Shown here piece by piece: positions 27,501 through 36,874 of a stretch of 64,000 nt of DNA; position 1 is the first letter of the stretch; each line of letters begins with the position of its first letter. The DNA comes from Kocuria sp. TGY1127_2 (GTDB taxonomy: Bacteria > Actinomycetota > Actinomycetes > Actinomycetales > Micrococcaceae), in contig NZ_AP022834.1 of assembly GCF_013394385.1 (NCBI RefSeq), positions 2,418,001 through 2,482,000 on the forward strand, given 5' to 3'. The position numbers and the translations under genes were made by a program. Under the pieces are notes generated by a model. That model ran no database searches and was not told the origin of the DNA. It was given only the letters and a program-made list of their open reading frames with translations.

Positions 27501-29685
27501 GGATGCGCCGCTCGCCGAGCGCAAGGCCGCCGCGTTGTCCCTCGACCCGACGTTGCTCTCCGAATTGCTGGGCCGGGACGAGTTGCGCGAGCTCCTGGAT
27601 CCCGAGGTGATTCGGGAGACCGAAACACAGCTTCAGCGGCTGGCCGAAGGCCGGCAGATGCATGGACCCGAGGGCCTTGCGGACCTGCTCCGGATACTCG
27701 GGCCTCTCACCGTGGAGGAGGCGGCCGCGCGCCTCGAAGACGGGGAGGACACCGAAGTTTTCGCTCAAGAATTGTTCCGAGCGAATCGTGCGTACAGGAC
27801 CCGCGTCGCCGGAGCCGATAAGATCGCCGCAGTAGAAGACGCCGCCCGCTTGCGCGATGGTCTCGGCACACCTCTGCCGATGGGAATTCCTCACGCTTTC
27901 ATTGAGCCCGTCGCGGATCCACTGGGTGACTTGGTCTCCCGCTTCGCACGAACCCATGGCCCGTTCACCACCTCCCAGGCTGCGCAGTCGCTCGGGCTCG
28001 GCCCCGCGGTGATCGAGACGACTCTGACGCGGCTGTCCACCGACCGGCGCGTCGCACAAGGCCGTTTCCTGCCGCCGGAGATGGCGAACGAGCGGGCAGG
28101 CGGCGAGCAAGCGGTCGAATGGTGCGACGCAAGTGTGCTCCGTACGATTCGCCGGCGTTCTCTGGCCAAATTGCGCTCGCAGATCGAGCCAGTGGATGCG
28201 GCGACATACGCTCGTTTTCTGCCGGCGTGGCAACACGTGCGAGCCGAAGGGGCCAGCGACGATCCGCGCGTGGACGATTCGGACGGCCTTCTGAGCGTCA
28301 TCGACCAGCTTGCCGGCTTCCCGGTCCCGGCCTCCGCGTTGGAGACCCTCGTTTTGCCTGCCCGCATTCGCGGTTACCAGTCCCAGATGCTCGACGAGGC
28401 GATGTCCCGTGGTGACGTGTTGTGGACGGGCTCGGGCACGATTCCAGGCCAGGACGGATGGGTCAGCTTGCACTTGGCCGAGTCCGCGGATCTCACCGTT
28501 CCGGCGGAGCCCCCTACCCGGCTCGAAGACCTGAGCGAGGACGCGCGCAAGGTCTTCGATGCCATGGGGGACGGCGCCGATTTCGCCCCGAGAATTGCGA
28601 TGCGCGCCGGGATGACCGTCGGTACGGCAGGCGATGCGCTGTGGGAACTCGCCTGGGCCGGATTGGTCACCAACGACACCGCGGGGCCCCTTCGCGCGTT
28701 CTTGGACGGAGGGAAGTCCGCACATTCGAGGCCCAAGGCACCGGGACGGTCCAGATCTCGTGGACGACGCGGAGCAGGCCGCATCACCTCGGCCAGGTTG
28801 GGAAGCCGGACTCACGCCGATCCGTCGCGTATTGGGCTTGGACTCGCAACAGGAGAATCCGCGGAGTCTGCCGCAAGTATGTCCGGGTTGAGCCCCCAAC
28901 GGGAACGCGAGTTGAGCGGTCGGTGGTCGCGGGTCAGCTCATTCCTCGATGAGGAGCCGCTGGACACGACGGTCCGTGCGGTCGCCATGGCGCAACTGAT
29001 GCTCGACCGGTACGGCATTCTGACCCGTGGGGCAGTGGCCCAAGAAGAGACGCCAGGTGGTTTCGCCGCCGTGTACCAGATACTGACCGCCCAAGAAGAC
29101 CAAGGCGAAGCCCGGCGCGGATACTTCATCGAGGGTCTCGGCGGTGCTCAATTCGCCGCACCTTCCACCGTGGATCTTCTGCGGTCCTCGACGATCGACG
29201 AGCAGCTCGAGGGCTCAACCTCTGAGCCGAGGGCCCCGGAAGTGGTGGCGCTGGCGGCCAGCGATCCGGCCAATGCCTATGGCGCGGCATTGGCATGGCC
29301 CGAGGCGGTTCCCGCGCCACGGCTTCTCGGCCGTGAAGCGACTGCTGACGAGGATTCTCGTCTCGCCCGCCCGGGCAGGAAGGCCGGTTCCCTGATCGTT
29401 CTGGTAGACGGCAGGCCGGTCTTGTACGTCGAGCGCGGAGGAAAAACCATGCTTGCATTCTCTGCCGATCCCACGGACATGGAGCTTGCCGGTCCCGCGG
29501 TGGCTTCCGCTGTGCGAGTCGGGGCGGTGGACAAACTCATTGTCGAGAAGATCAATGGGGTGTCAATCCTCGAGCGGGGAACCACCGGCGATGGCGGCGA
29601 GCGCGCTCCGATCGCTATTCTCAGGGACGGGCTGGTTTCCGCGGGTTTCTATACGACGCCCCGCGGGATCCGGATGCGAAAGTGA
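24547..29685 (+). CDS. lhr: Lhr-type large ATP-dependent DNA helicase
   Basis: 1712 aa, in the 1500-1700 range of bacterial Lhr. RecA1 has APTGSGKT (47-54), DEVHAVAG (200-207) and LSATVEP (234-240). RecA2 has IVFANSRGLAERL, the TSSLELGIDMG motif and QRVGRAGHQVGE. They are followed by winged-helix and Lhr-core regions and a long C-terminal domain (about 900-1712). Lhr is a 3'-5' translocase that unwinds DNA-RNA hybrids, damage-inducible in mycobacteria. The linker between the RecA lobes (about 280-345) carries a Ser/Pro-rich insert. The start is uncertain: ATG 24547 and ATG 24556 are both possible. Confidence 0.94.
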   Translation: MGGMPSAIERFSPATREWFTGAFQRPTSAQDGAWDAIAQGRHALVVAPTGSGKTLAAFLWALDRLLHTDTGADSTDESAPSPTGPHGPPEFPGRRAAERRKKATNHTKVLYISPLKALGVDVERNLRSPLVGISQTARFHGTEPRELSVGVRSGDTPARERRRLVTDPPDILITTPESLYLMLTSKARSTLSQVDTVIVDEVHAVAGTKRGAHLSVSLERLDQILPQPAQRIGLSATVEPVDTVARFLGGTAPVTVVRPETEKNWELTVSVPVPDMSNLTTPVPRTDLPEQRSGVSAGSASSGTATLEDALGLDLKSPLTQDSKHHEHAPASSYPLPQETPHTVVASIWPHVEERIVDLVEANRSTIVFANSRGLAERLTSRLNEVHAFREEQRGNVAPTANDAGFSPIEDPQDDVPGSLAGGVEIPYAPPALNHLNSGTAASELARAHHGSVSKDQRALIEDALKSGRLRCVVATSSLELGIDMGAVDLVIQVESPPSVASGLQRVGRAGHQVGETSRAVMYPKHRGDLLSSAVTVERMRSGAIETLHIPANPLDVLAQQTVAACALGPIDVEAWFEAVRHTAPFAALPRSAFDAVLDLLAGKYPSDEFAELRPRLVWDRDAGTLEPRPGAQRVAVTSGGTIPDRGLYPVYIVGSDEQDRGPKRVGELDEEMVYESRSGDVIALGATSWRIEEITHDRVNVTPAPGQVGKLPFWHGDGPGRPVDLGEATGQFTREVATSLAEGDEGVETVRERLTSAGLDEWAVDNLCAYVDEQRVATGQVPSEKTMVVERFRDELGDWRVILHSPYGMPVHAPWALAVGARIDELYGLDGSAMASDDGIVLRIPAMEEDPPGADLFMFEPEEIEAIVTEQVGSSALFASRFRECSARALLLPRRDPGKRTPLWQQRQRSAQLLDVARKHPNFPIILETVRECLQDVYDLPALRRIHESIESKRITVRELETPEPSPFAKTLLFGYVGQFLYNTDAPLAERKAAALSLDPTLLSELLGRDELRELLDPEVIRETETQLQRLAEGRQMHGPEGLADLLRILGPLTVEEAAARLEDGEDTEVFAQELFRANRAYRTRVAGADKIAAVEDAARLRDGLGTPLPMGIPHAFIEPVADPLGDLVSRFARTHGPFTTSQAAQSLGLGPAVIETTLTRLSTDRRVAQGRFLPPEMANERAGGEQAVEWCDASVLRTIRRRSLAKLRSQIEPVDAATYARFLPAWQHVRAEGASDDPRVDDSDGLLSVIDQLAGFPVPASALETLVLPARIRGYQSQMLDEAMSRGDVLWTGSGTIPGQDGWVSLHLAESADLTVPAEPPTRLEDLSEDARKVFDAMGDGADFAPRIAMRAGMTVGTAGDALWELAWAGLVTNDTAGPLRAFLDGGKSAHSRPKAPGRSRSRGRRGAGRITSARLGSRTHADPSRIGLGLATGESAESAASMSGLSPQRERELSGRWSRVSSFLDEEPLDTTVRAVAMAQLMLDRYGILTRGAVAQEETPGGFAAVYQILTAQEDQGEARRGYFIEGLGGAQFAAPSTVDLLRSSTIDEQLEGSTSEPRAPEVVALAASDPANAYGAALAWPEAVPAPRLLGREATADEDSRLARPGRKAGSLIVLVDGRPVLYVERGGKTMLAFSADPTDMELAGPAVASAVRVGAVDKLIVEKINGVSILERGTTGDGGERAPIAILRDGLVSAGFYTTPRGIRMRK

Positions 29686-29779
29686 CAACGTGGCAATTTT
29701 GCACGGGCCGGGGCCGAGTTGCCCGTTGGGTGGCGACTGAGCGCAATATTCACACGGAATACCGCACAATGTTGTCACA

Positions 29780-31807
29780 TCACTGCGCGACGTCGTCTTG
29801 GCTTGCGCGGAAAATCCGGGCTGCGGCGGCGTACCAGTCGAGGACGTCTTCATTTTCCGCACTAGACCGGTTCAATGTGTCGGCGTCCGCCCCCTGGAAA
29901 AGCTTTTTCACCGGAATCTCCATCAGTTTCCCGGTGCGCGTCCTGGGGACCGCTGGGGCTTCGATGAACTCATCGGGCACGTAGCGCGGAGAGACCCGAG
30001 TCCGAATGGCGTCCACGATGCTCGCTTTGAGCTCATCCGTGAGTTTCTTTCCCGGTTGAGGCACCACGAACAAGGGCATGTAGTAGTCCCCACCGGCCAG
30101 TTCCGCGCCGATGACCATCGACGCCTCGACGCCGTCGACCTGATCCACGACGTCGGTAATGTCCGCGGAGCCCATCCGGATGCCGCCGCGATTAATCGTC
30201 GAATCGGACCGGCCGTGGATGATCATTCGTCCGTCCGGCATCTGCGTGGTCCAGTCCCCCTGCCTCCAGGTTCCAGGGAAAAGATCAAAGTAGGCGTCAC
30301 GGTATCGAGTACCGTCGGCGTCGTTCCAGAAACAGATCGGCATACTGGGCATCGGCAGTGTGATCACGAGTTCTCCCACCTCGTTCCACACCCTTTCACC
30401 TCCCGAGTTCCAGGCTTCTGCCGCGATGCCGAGGTACGGGCCCATGATTTCACCGCGATACACGTCCATATACGGATTACTGCCGACGAAAGCGCTGGTC
30501 ACATCGGTTCCGCCGGAGTCGGACCCCAGCCTGACGTCGTCGCTGACGGCCTCGTACACCCAGTCCCATGTGGGGTCGGGAAGCGGCGAGCCGGTGACAA
30601 GGATTCCGTTGAGGGCCGAAAAGTCGTATTTCGTGTTGGGGTAGACGCCCGCCCGATGCGCCATGCTCAGCACGCCTGCGCCGGTTCCGAAGAAAGTGAC
30701 CCTGTTACGTGCCACGAGTTCCAAAGACTTGTCCGGCCCCTCGAAAGTGGGAGAGCCGTCATAGACCAGAATCGCACTTCCGACCAGGAGGTTTCCCATG
30801 TGCAGGTTCCACATCATCCACGTCGTTGCGACCGCAATGTAGACGATGTCCCCGGGACCGACGCCTGCGTGCAGCCCCAGTGCCTTCATGAATTCGAGGG
30901 TCACGCCACCGTGTGAGTGCACTATCCCTTTGGGTTTGCCCGTGGTGCCGGAGGAGTACAGGATCCACAGGGGATGGTCGAAGGGGACCTGTTCATAATG
31001 GGGCTCGGCCGACGCCGTGATGATCTCGGAGTAGCGGAGCACGTCCTGGGGCACGGCGCCCACGTCCGTTGGGGAACTTTGGTCGACGACGATGACGTGT
31101 TCGACCGTCGGCAAGAGCTGACGCAGTGGCTCGATCGTGCCCGTCGTGTCCCGCATCGTGCCGTTATAGTCGTAGCCATCCACGGTGAACAGGATCTTAG
31201 GTTCGATCTGCGCAAAACGGTCCGCCACGCCTTGGGGACCGAAATCCGTATTGACGACCGACCAGATCGCGCCGACTGAGGCGGTAGCCATCAGCGCCAC
31301 CACGGTCTCGGGAATATTGGGGAGCACCGCTGCCACGCGATCCCCGGGTTCAACACCGAGATCGCGAAGTCTCTGCGCAACCGATGCCACCTGTGCCTCG
31401 AAGTCTCTCCAGGTGAGCTCGGTGCGCGGGGCGGACTCGTGTTCGCCAACGATCGCGACGTCGTCCGGTCGGCTCTTCGCTGCGCGCAACGAATTCTCGG
31501 CGTAGTTGAGTTTGGCTCCTGGGAACCATTGGGCACCAGGCATCTCGCGAGTCGTCAAGACTCGGTCCGATTGCTCCGAGGAGACCACGCCGAAGTATTC
31601 CCAGATATCGGACCAAAAGTCCTCGAGATGCTCGGTCGACCACTTATGGAGTGCCTGGTAATGGGGCAGGTCAACCCCGTGCTTCCGTTCAGCCCACCGA
31701 GCGAAGGCGTACATCCGGGACCGTTCTATCGATTCCTGGGATGGGCTCCAGAGGCGTGTGCGGGTTTTGAGAGGTTCGGGCTGCTGGCCTCCAGGTTCGA
31801 TGGGCAT
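29780..31807 (-). CDS. aacS: Acetoacetyl-CoA synthetase
   Basis: 675-aa ANL-superfamily ligase that activates acetoacetate with CoA and ATP. The N-terminal half matches the acetoacetate-CoA ligase subfamily (WFPGAKLNYAEN). The AMP-binding P-loop is LYSSGTTGKPKGIVHSHGG, followed by ATTWMMWNLHMG, the GSDSGGTDVTSAF adenine/specificity region, and RSDSTINRGGIRMG with the hinge Asp region. The C-terminal lysine motif RTRTGKLMEIPVKKL carries the catalytic Lys. Strong SD (GGAGAAGG). It lies convergent to lhr and divergent from the amino-acid permease, with no partner thiolase nearby, so it may salvage ketone bodies or polymer-derived acetoacetate. Confidence 0.93.
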   Translation of the reverse strand: MPIEPGGQQPEPLKTRTRLWSPSQESIERSRMYAFARWAERKHGVDLPHYQALHKWSTEHLEDFWSDIWEYFGVVSSEQSDRVLTTREMPGAQWFPGAKLNYAENSLRAAKSRPDDVAIVGEHESAPRTELTWRDFEAQVASVAQRLRDLGVEPGDRVAAVLPNIPETVVALMATASVGAIWSVVNTDFGPQGVADRFAQIEPKILFTVDGYDYNGTMRDTTGTIEPLRQLLPTVEHVIVVDQSSPTDVGAVPQDVLRYSEIITASAEPHYEQVPFDHPLWILYSSGTTGKPKGIVHSHGGVTLEFMKALGLHAGVGPGDIVYIAVATTWMMWNLHMGNLLVGSAILVYDGSPTFEGPDKSLELVARNRVTFFGTGAGVLSMAHRAGVYPNTKYDFSALNGILVTGSPLPDPTWDWVYEAVSDDVRLGSDSGGTDVTSAFVGSNPYMDVYRGEIMGPYLGIAAEAWNSGGERVWNEVGELVITLPMPSMPICFWNDADGTRYRDAYFDLFPGTWRQGDWTTQMPDGRMIIHGRSDSTINRGGIRMGSADITDVVDQVDGVEASMVIGAELAGGDYYMPLFVVPQPGKKLTDELKASIVDAIRTRVSPRYVPDEFIEAPAVPRTRTGKLMEIPVKKLFQGADADTLNRSSAENEDVLDWYAAAARIFRASQDDVAQ

Positions 31808-32147
31808 CGTGCCTTCTCCTTAGTTGGACTTTCGGTCGTGCCGGTACCTGCGCTCAACGTGCAGTGACACGGCAGAGTTCCGGTACGTTCGAGCCGTCGG
31901 ATCGCCCTACCAGAGGCTCGCGGCATCAACCACGGTGTGCAGGTCATCACTTCAAGACTAGCCCTGGAGCATCGCGACCGGAGGAAGCGTTCATTGTGCG
32001 GGCAAAACATCCCTCTGACTTCCTCCGATCAATCGCCAGACCTTCAGTACCCAGTTTCAAATATTGAGAATCCGCCCCAAAGCGGCTATCTGCAGAGTAC
32101 GCTCAGACATCACTATTACCGGCCTTACTTTCCGTTAAGGAGCCATC
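31808..32147. other. Divergent promoter region aacS / permease (340 bp)
   Basis: No gene supported. Noticeably more AT-rich between about 32000 and 32140, as expected for promoters, and ends with a strong SD (AAGGAG, 32138-32143) for the permease. Confidence 0.45.
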
Positions 32148-33668
32148 ATGGCCTCTGGACTTTTCCGCACCAAGTCCGTTGAGCAGAGCATCCGGGACAC
32201 CGAAGAGCCCGAGCATCAGCTCAAGAAAAATCTCGGTTCGCTTGATCTTGTCGTGTTCGGCGTCGGCGTCTGCATCGGTGCGGGCATCTTCGTTCTGACC
32301 GGACACGCCGCGGCCACCAACGCCGGCCCCGCTATAGTTCTCTCATTCCTCATCGCGGGCGTTGCCTGCGGTTTGGCGGCCATGTGTTACGCCGAACTCG
32401 CCTCGACCGTCCCGGTTGCGGGATCCGCCTATACCTTCACCTACGCCACGCTGGGTGAATTGGCCGCATGGATCATCGGCTGGGACCTGATCCTCGAATT
32501 CACCGTCGGTGCGGCGGCCTTGGCCACATCGTTCAGCCAGTATCTCGGCGTTCTCCTGGCCGATACTCCCTTCGCAATTCCGGACGCGATCGCTTCCGTG
32601 GAAACAGGATGGATCAACCTACCGGCATTCCTGCTGGTTGCGGCCCTGACCGTCGTCCTGATCACCGGGGTCAAACTCTCCAGCCGGTTGAATCAGGTAG
32701 TCACCGGTATCAAACTGCTCGTCGTTCTGGCGGTCATCATCGTCGGTATCTTTTTCGTCAAAGTCTCCAACTGGGTTCCTTTCATTCCTCCGGCTCAGGG
32801 AGCCAGTGGATCCGAGGGTAGCGCTCTGACGCTGCCCCTCGTCCAGACGGTCTTCGGCATCGCCCCCAGCGTCTTCGGAATCGGAGGCGTGTTCGCGGCC
32901 GCGGCCATGGTGTTCTTCGCGTTCATCGGCTTCGACATCGTCGCCACTACCGCCGAGGAGACCCGTAATCCTCAGAAGAACCTCCCGGTTGGCATCTTCG
33001 GTTCATTGGCTATCGTGACCGTCCTCTATGCCGGAGTCTCGCTAGTCATCACCGGAATGCAGAACTACAAAGACATCGATCCGGACGACGGCGCCCCGCT
33101 CGCGACCGCATTCACCCACAGCGGTCTTCCAATCATGGGAAACATCATTGCCGTGGGCGCCTGCATCGGTTTGATCGTGGTGACCATGATCTTGTTCTTG
33201 GGCCAAACCCGCGTTGGCTTCTCGATGTCGCGGGATAATCTCCTGCCAAAGGCCTTGGGAAAGACTCACCCGAAATTCAAGACTCCGTACCGGTTCACGG
33301 TCCTCGCCGGTCTCGCCATTGCGCTGCTCGCCGCTTTTGTTCCGCTGTCCAAGCTCGCGGATCTCGTCAACATCGGCACGCTTTCGGCCTTTGTTCTGGT
33401 TTCGGTGGGCGTGATCATTTTGCGGAAAAATCGGCCTGATCTGAAACGCTCGTTCAAGGTTCCTTTTGTGCCGGTTCTGCCGATCATCTCCGCCCTCGTG
33501 TGCTTCTACCTCATGATGAACCTGCCCCTGGAAACCTGGATCCGCTTCGTCGTCTGGCTTGCCATCGGGATCGTGGTGTACTTCGCGTATTCCCGTCACC
33601 ACAGCCGGCTCCGTCACGAGGCACCGCCCGAGCCGGCGTCGAGCGACTCCTCGACGCCGGTCTCCTGA
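32148..33668 (+). CDS. APC-family amino-acid permease
   Basis: 506 aa with about twelve membrane helices. It has the APC-family start (KKNLGSLDLVVFGVGVCIGAGIFVLTG; the GxG-substrate-binding helix 1), PVAGSAYTFTYATLGELAAWIIGWDL (helix 3), AMVFFAFIGFDIVATTAEETRNPQKNLPVGI and SMSRDNLLPKALGKTHPKFKTPY. The motifs are closest to the cationic-amino-acid transporter (CAT/YfnA) branch. Substrate not determined. A nitrilase-family amidase gene follows 93 bp downstream, beyond a likely terminator. Confidence 0.93.
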   Translation: MASGLFRTKSVEQSIRDTEEPEHQLKKNLGSLDLVVFGVGVCIGAGIFVLTGHAAATNAGPAIVLSFLIAGVACGLAAMCYAELASTVPVAGSAYTFTYATLGELAAWIIGWDLILEFTVGAAALATSFSQYLGVLLADTPFAIPDAIASVETGWINLPAFLLVAALTVVLITGVKLSSRLNQVVTGIKLLVVLAVIIVGIFFVKVSNWVPFIPPAQGASGSEGSALTLPLVQTVFGIAPSVFGIGGVFAAAAMVFFAFIGFDIVATTAEETRNPQKNLPVGIFGSLAIVTVLYAGVSLVITGMQNYKDIDPDDGAPLATAFTHSGLPIMGNIIAVGACIGLIVVTMILFLGQTRVGFSMSRDNLLPKALGKTHPKFKTPYRFTVLAGLAIALLAAFVPLSKLADLVNIGTLSAFVLVSVGVIILRKNRPDLKRSFKVPFVPVLPIISALVCFYLMMNLPLETWIRFVVWLAIGIVVYFAYSRHHSRLRHEAPPEPASSDSSTPVS

Positions 33669-33689
33669 CTAGGTCTCCACGCCCCCTGA

Positions 33690-33728
33690 CGACGGCGCGC
33701 GATCGGTCCGGCCGGTTGCGCGCCGTCG
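33690..33728 (+). terminator. Terminator hairpin after the amino-acid permease
   Basis: 11-bp perfect arms (CGACGGCGCGC / GCGCGCCGTCG) 22 bp after the stop, with a CTTCT run downstream but no strong T-tract. Confidence 0.65.
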
Positions 33729-33761
33729 CCCTTCTATCGGTCCACGAGATACCGTGGTTTC

Positions 33762-34559
33762 ATGACTACCTCCGATTCACAACCCGTACGCATCGCGCTC
33801 CTCCAGACCGAAGGCTCACCGGGCGACGTCGAGGCGAATCTGCAGGAACTCCGCGAGGCAGCAGAACATGCAGCCCAAGCCGGCGCAGCTTTGCTCCTCA
33901 CTCCCGAAATGTTCGTGACCGGATACAACATCGGCAGTCAGCTGTCGGCCCTGACCGCTCTCCCCTTGACCGAGTCCGTCGCGGAGGTCGCCCGGGAAAC
34001 GGGCGTCGCGATTGCCGCCGGCTTGCCCCTCACCACGGACGAGGGCATCGTCAACAGCGTCGCGATCTTCGACCGCCAAGGTCAGCAAATGGCCCGATAC
34101 GACAAGACTCACCTGTTCGGCGAGCTCGACCGCTCGATGTTCAGTGCGGGTTCAGTTCCCTCTCCCATCATTGATTTCGAGGGCCTCAAGCTCGGAATGC
34201 TGATCTGCTACGACGTCGAGTTCCCGGAAAGTGTGCGTTCCCTCGCTCTGCAAGGGGCCGACGTCGTCCTGGTCCCGACCGCGCAGATGGCACCGTATGC
34301 ATTCATCGCGGAACGCACGATCCCCTCCCGTGCGTGGGAATCCCAGATCTACGTTGCCTACGCAAACCATGTGGGCACCGAAGGGGACCTCACCTACGTG
34401 GGTCGAAGCAGCGTGACCGCTCCTGACGGCGAAATCCTGACGATGGCGGGCGAAGAACCGGAACTTCTTTTCGCGGAGCTCGACCCGAAACGCGTCCGGG
34501 CCTCCCGGGAGGAGAACCCCTACCTGAACGACCGGCGCCCCGACCTCTACACGACTTGA
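33762..34559 (+). CDS. Carbon-nitrogen hydrolase (nitrilase superfamily amidase)
   Basis: 265 aa. The Glu-Lys-Cys catalytic triad is visible: E49 (LLTPEMFVTGYN), K115 (ARYDKTHLFGELDR) and C149 (GMLICYDVEFPESVR). The size and the EMFVTGYN motif fit the aliphatic amidase/omega-amidase-like branch that hydrolyses small amides. Cytoplasmic, since no signal peptide is seen. The substrate is unknown. It starts the co-directional run 33.8-40.3 kb. Confidence 0.92.
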   Translation: MTTSDSQPVRIALLQTEGSPGDVEANLQELREAAEHAAQAGAALLLTPEMFVTGYNIGSQLSALTALPLTESVAEVARETGVAIAAGLPLTTDEGIVNSVAIFDRQGQQMARYDKTHLFGELDRSMFSAGSVPSPIIDFEGLKLGMLICYDVEFPESVRSLALQGADVVLVPTAQMAPYAFIAERTIPSRAWESQIYVAYANHVGTEGDLTYVGRSSVTAPDGEILTMAGEEPELLFAELDPKRVRASREENPYLNDRRPDLYTT

Positions 34560-34601
34560 TCCGGCGAGCACCGGATCCCGCCGACTACAGAAAACTGGCT
34601 C

Positions 34602-35576
34602 ATGTCCCGTCGACCGAGACCATCTTGTCCCGTTCCTGCCCGCAATGGTGTTTCACCTACCCGCGTCAGACTTCCGGGCGACGGTGAATTCCCGACGATC
34701 TCCGCATTCCTCACCGCACGCTTCCCGCCGCACGATCCGAAGGTGACGGACGAGATCTTCGCACGGGGCGACGTCTTGGACCCTGAGGGAAAGCCGTTGG
34801 ACGTCCGCGCGGCCTTCCGGCCAGGTAGTCACGTGTGGGTCTTCCGACCGCTGCCCGATGAACCGGAATTGCCTTCGGACCTGCCGGTTCTCTACGAGGA
34901 CGAATACATACTCGCCGTCGACAAGCCTCATTCCCTGCCCGTGACTCCGCGCGGTTCATTCGTCCGACAGACCGCGGTCACGAAATTGCGGGTCGAAACG
35001 GACAATGAATTGCTCTCCCCGGTCCACCGGCTCGACCGGTTGACGGCCGGAGTCCTTCTCTTCGCAAAGACCCGTGAGGCGCGTGGTCCGCTCCAGGCGT
35101 TGTTCGAACTCCAACGGGTTTCCAAAACGTACGAGCTCATCGCTCCGCTGACTCCACTGACTCCCGACGCCGGTCCACCGGATCTCCCGGTCTATCCGGC
35201 TGAACCACGGGTCATGCGCTCCCGCATCGTCAAGGACGCCTCTTCTCTCCAAGCACGCGAGGTTCCCGGTGCCCCGAATGCCCTCACCGGCGTCGTGCTT
35301 CTGAAGGAAATCGAGGAAACGGGCTGGGGACTGTACGGCGCCAATCCGCTGTCCGGGAAAACGCACCAGATACGCGTTCATATGAACTCGTTGGGCAGAC
35401 CGATCTACGGCGACCCTCTGTACCCGCGCGTCCATGAGGACGAGCTGAGGCAGCCCATCGGGAACCTTCGGTTGCTCGCCCGCGAAGTGCTCCTCAAGAA
35501 CCCGTTCACTCAGGAGTACCTTCGCATCCGCTCAGACCGTACGCTGGATGTCAGTACGATCGCTGATTCCCACTGA
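34602..35576 (+). CDS. RluA-family pseudouridine synthase
   Basis: 324 aa. The catalytic motif is PVHRLDRLTAGVLLFAKT with D145. Nearby are VLYEDEYILAVDKPHSLPVTP (RluA motif I) and KTHQIRVHMNSLGRPIYGDPLYP (motif III). An N-terminal region of about 90 residues with an S4-like appearance precedes the catalytic domain. It isomerises uridine in rRNA or tRNA; the target site cannot be told from sequence. Confidence 0.92.
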   Translation: MSRRPRPSCPVPARNGVSPTRVRLPGDGEFPTISAFLTARFPPHDPKVTDEIFARGDVLDPEGKPLDVRAAFRPGSHVWVFRPLPDEPELPSDLPVLYEDEYILAVDKPHSLPVTPRGSFVRQTAVTKLRVETDNELLSPVHRLDRLTAGVLLFAKTREARGPLQALFELQRVSKTYELIAPLTPLTPDAGPPDLPVYPAEPRVMRSRIVKDASSLQAREVPGAPNALTGVVLLKEIEETGWGLYGANPLSGKTHQIRVHMNSLGRPIYGDPLYPRVHEDELRQPIGNLRLLAREVLLKNPFTQEYLRIRSDRTLDVSTIADSH

Positions 35577-35605
35577 ATCGAAACCACTATCGACCGGGAG
35601 AGACC

Positions 35606-36874
35606 ATGAGCTACGAGAACAGCCCGACCACGCAGAATTCGAGCAACGAACGCCGTCGAGCAACCACGGCATCCCATAATCAGGTCCTCACTGCAACGCA
35701 AAAAGACCGAATCGAGCGTGCAAAGCGGGCCGAACGTGCCTCATATTCCGTCAACCGTTTGTTCGTGCACCGTCTCATGGGGGTTCCCGGAACCCTGATC
35801 GGGGAACCTTCCTTGCCTCCGGCCAAGGGATTCACGAAAAGGGTGACCGATTGGAACTATTGGTGGCAGGCCCAACTTCTGGACGCCTTCGTCGATTCCG
35901 GCGAGCGCGCATTCCACAATGGTCAGAAGACCGAGGCCAAACGTGTGATCGACCAATGCCACCGGCTGCTCCGTGGCATTCGGATCCACAATTTTGGCAC
36001 GTACGTCAATTCGTACTACGACGACATGGCGTGGCTCGTCCTCGCCGCTCACCGTCTCAATACCTTGTCACGCGAGGTACTGGGGGCCGGATCGGATCCG
36101 GCACAGGAGGTGGGCCGGATTCTCTATCCGCAGCTCCGTCAGGCAGTCACGGAGGATCTCGGCGGCGGGGCCTTCTGGTCCAAGGCGGAAGACTTCAAGA
36201 ACCTCCCGGCATCCGGCCCCATCGCGATCGCTCTGGCCCGGGCAGGGGACCACAAAGCGGCTGCACAGTTGATCGGATGGTTCCGGGAAAACCTGTGGTC
36301 TTCGGACAAGGGCTACCTGGACGGGATCAAGCGCGTGCTCCAGAGGGACGGCTCATACGAACGCGTCGTCGAAGAAGCCGCTTTCCCCTACAACCAAGGG
36401 CTCGCGATCGGCGCCCATTTGGAGGTTTCGGGCGGAGACGTACGGCATGTGGAGGACATTGTGCGCATCGTCCTCGATCGTTTCACCGCGACGCACGAAG
36501 CGGAAAACACTCAATTCCGTATCCTCGATACACGCGGGACAGGCGACGGCGGCCTGTTCGCCGGTATTTTGGCCCGGTACCTTGCCGACGCCGCTGAAGA
36601 CGCCCGGATAGATCCCAAGGTTCGGCACGCTGTCCGCGAGGTCATCATTGCGACGGCCGAACTCCTCTGGGCCGGGCGCCGCGAATACGACCCCGACCTC
36701 CCGCTCAACGAGCCCGGCGTGGACGTGAATGAAATTCGCGGTGATTCCGTGGTCCTCTTCTCCCCCGATGCTTCCCGGCACAGCTCCGAGACACTCGGTG
36801 CCGGGGCGAAGGTGGAACTCAGCTCCCAGATCCAGGCATGGACCATTCTCGAAGCCGCGTACCGCTTGGCCTGA
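35606..36874 (+). CDS. Glycoside hydrolase family 76 protein (alpha-1,6-mannanase-like), no signal peptide
   Basis: 422 aa. The GH76 (alpha/alpha)6-barrel signatures are present: TDWNYWWQAQLLDAFVD, the catalytic Asp pair in NSYYDDMAWLVLAAHRL (D139-D140), GGGAFWSKAEDFKNLPASGPIAIALA and EAAFPYNQGLAIGAHLEV. GH76 enzymes cleave alpha-1,6-mannan. Unusually there is no signal peptide or membrane segment: the first 45 residues are polar and charged, so the enzyme appears cytoplasmic. SD GGGAGAG 6 nt upstream. It lies in a loosely spaced run with RluA upstream and DUF4916 downstream. Confidence 0.9.
   Translation: MSYENSPTTQNSSNERRRATTASHNQVLTATQKDRIERAKRAERASYSVNRLFVHRLMGVPGTLIGEPSLPPAKGFTKRVTDWNYWWQAQLLDAFVDSGERAFHNGQKTEAKRVIDQCHRLLRGIRIHNFGTYVNSYYDDMAWLVLAAHRLNTLSREVLGAGSDPAQEVGRILYPQLRQAVTEDLGGGAFWSKAEDFKNLPASGPIAIALARAGDHKAAAQLIGWFRENLWSSDKGYLDGIKRVLQRDGSYERVVEEAAFPYNQGLAIGAHLEVSGGDVRHVEDIVRIVLDRFTATHEAENTQFRILDTRGTGDGGLFAGILARYLADAAEDARIDPKVRHAVREVIIATAELLWAGRREYDPDLPLNEPGVDVNEIRGDSVVLFSPDASRHSSETLGAGAKVELSSQIQAWTILEAAYRLA

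Noticed and set aside
27205-28899. Open frame of 564 codons antisense to lhr
   Set aside because: Composition is that of the reverse-frame shadow of a real gene, with no SD and no domain. Lhr is well supported on the other strand.
29798-30916. Open frame of 372 codons antisense to acetoacetyl-CoA synthetase
   Set aside because: His/Arg/Pro-rich shadow with no motif; the minus-strand enzyme is clear.
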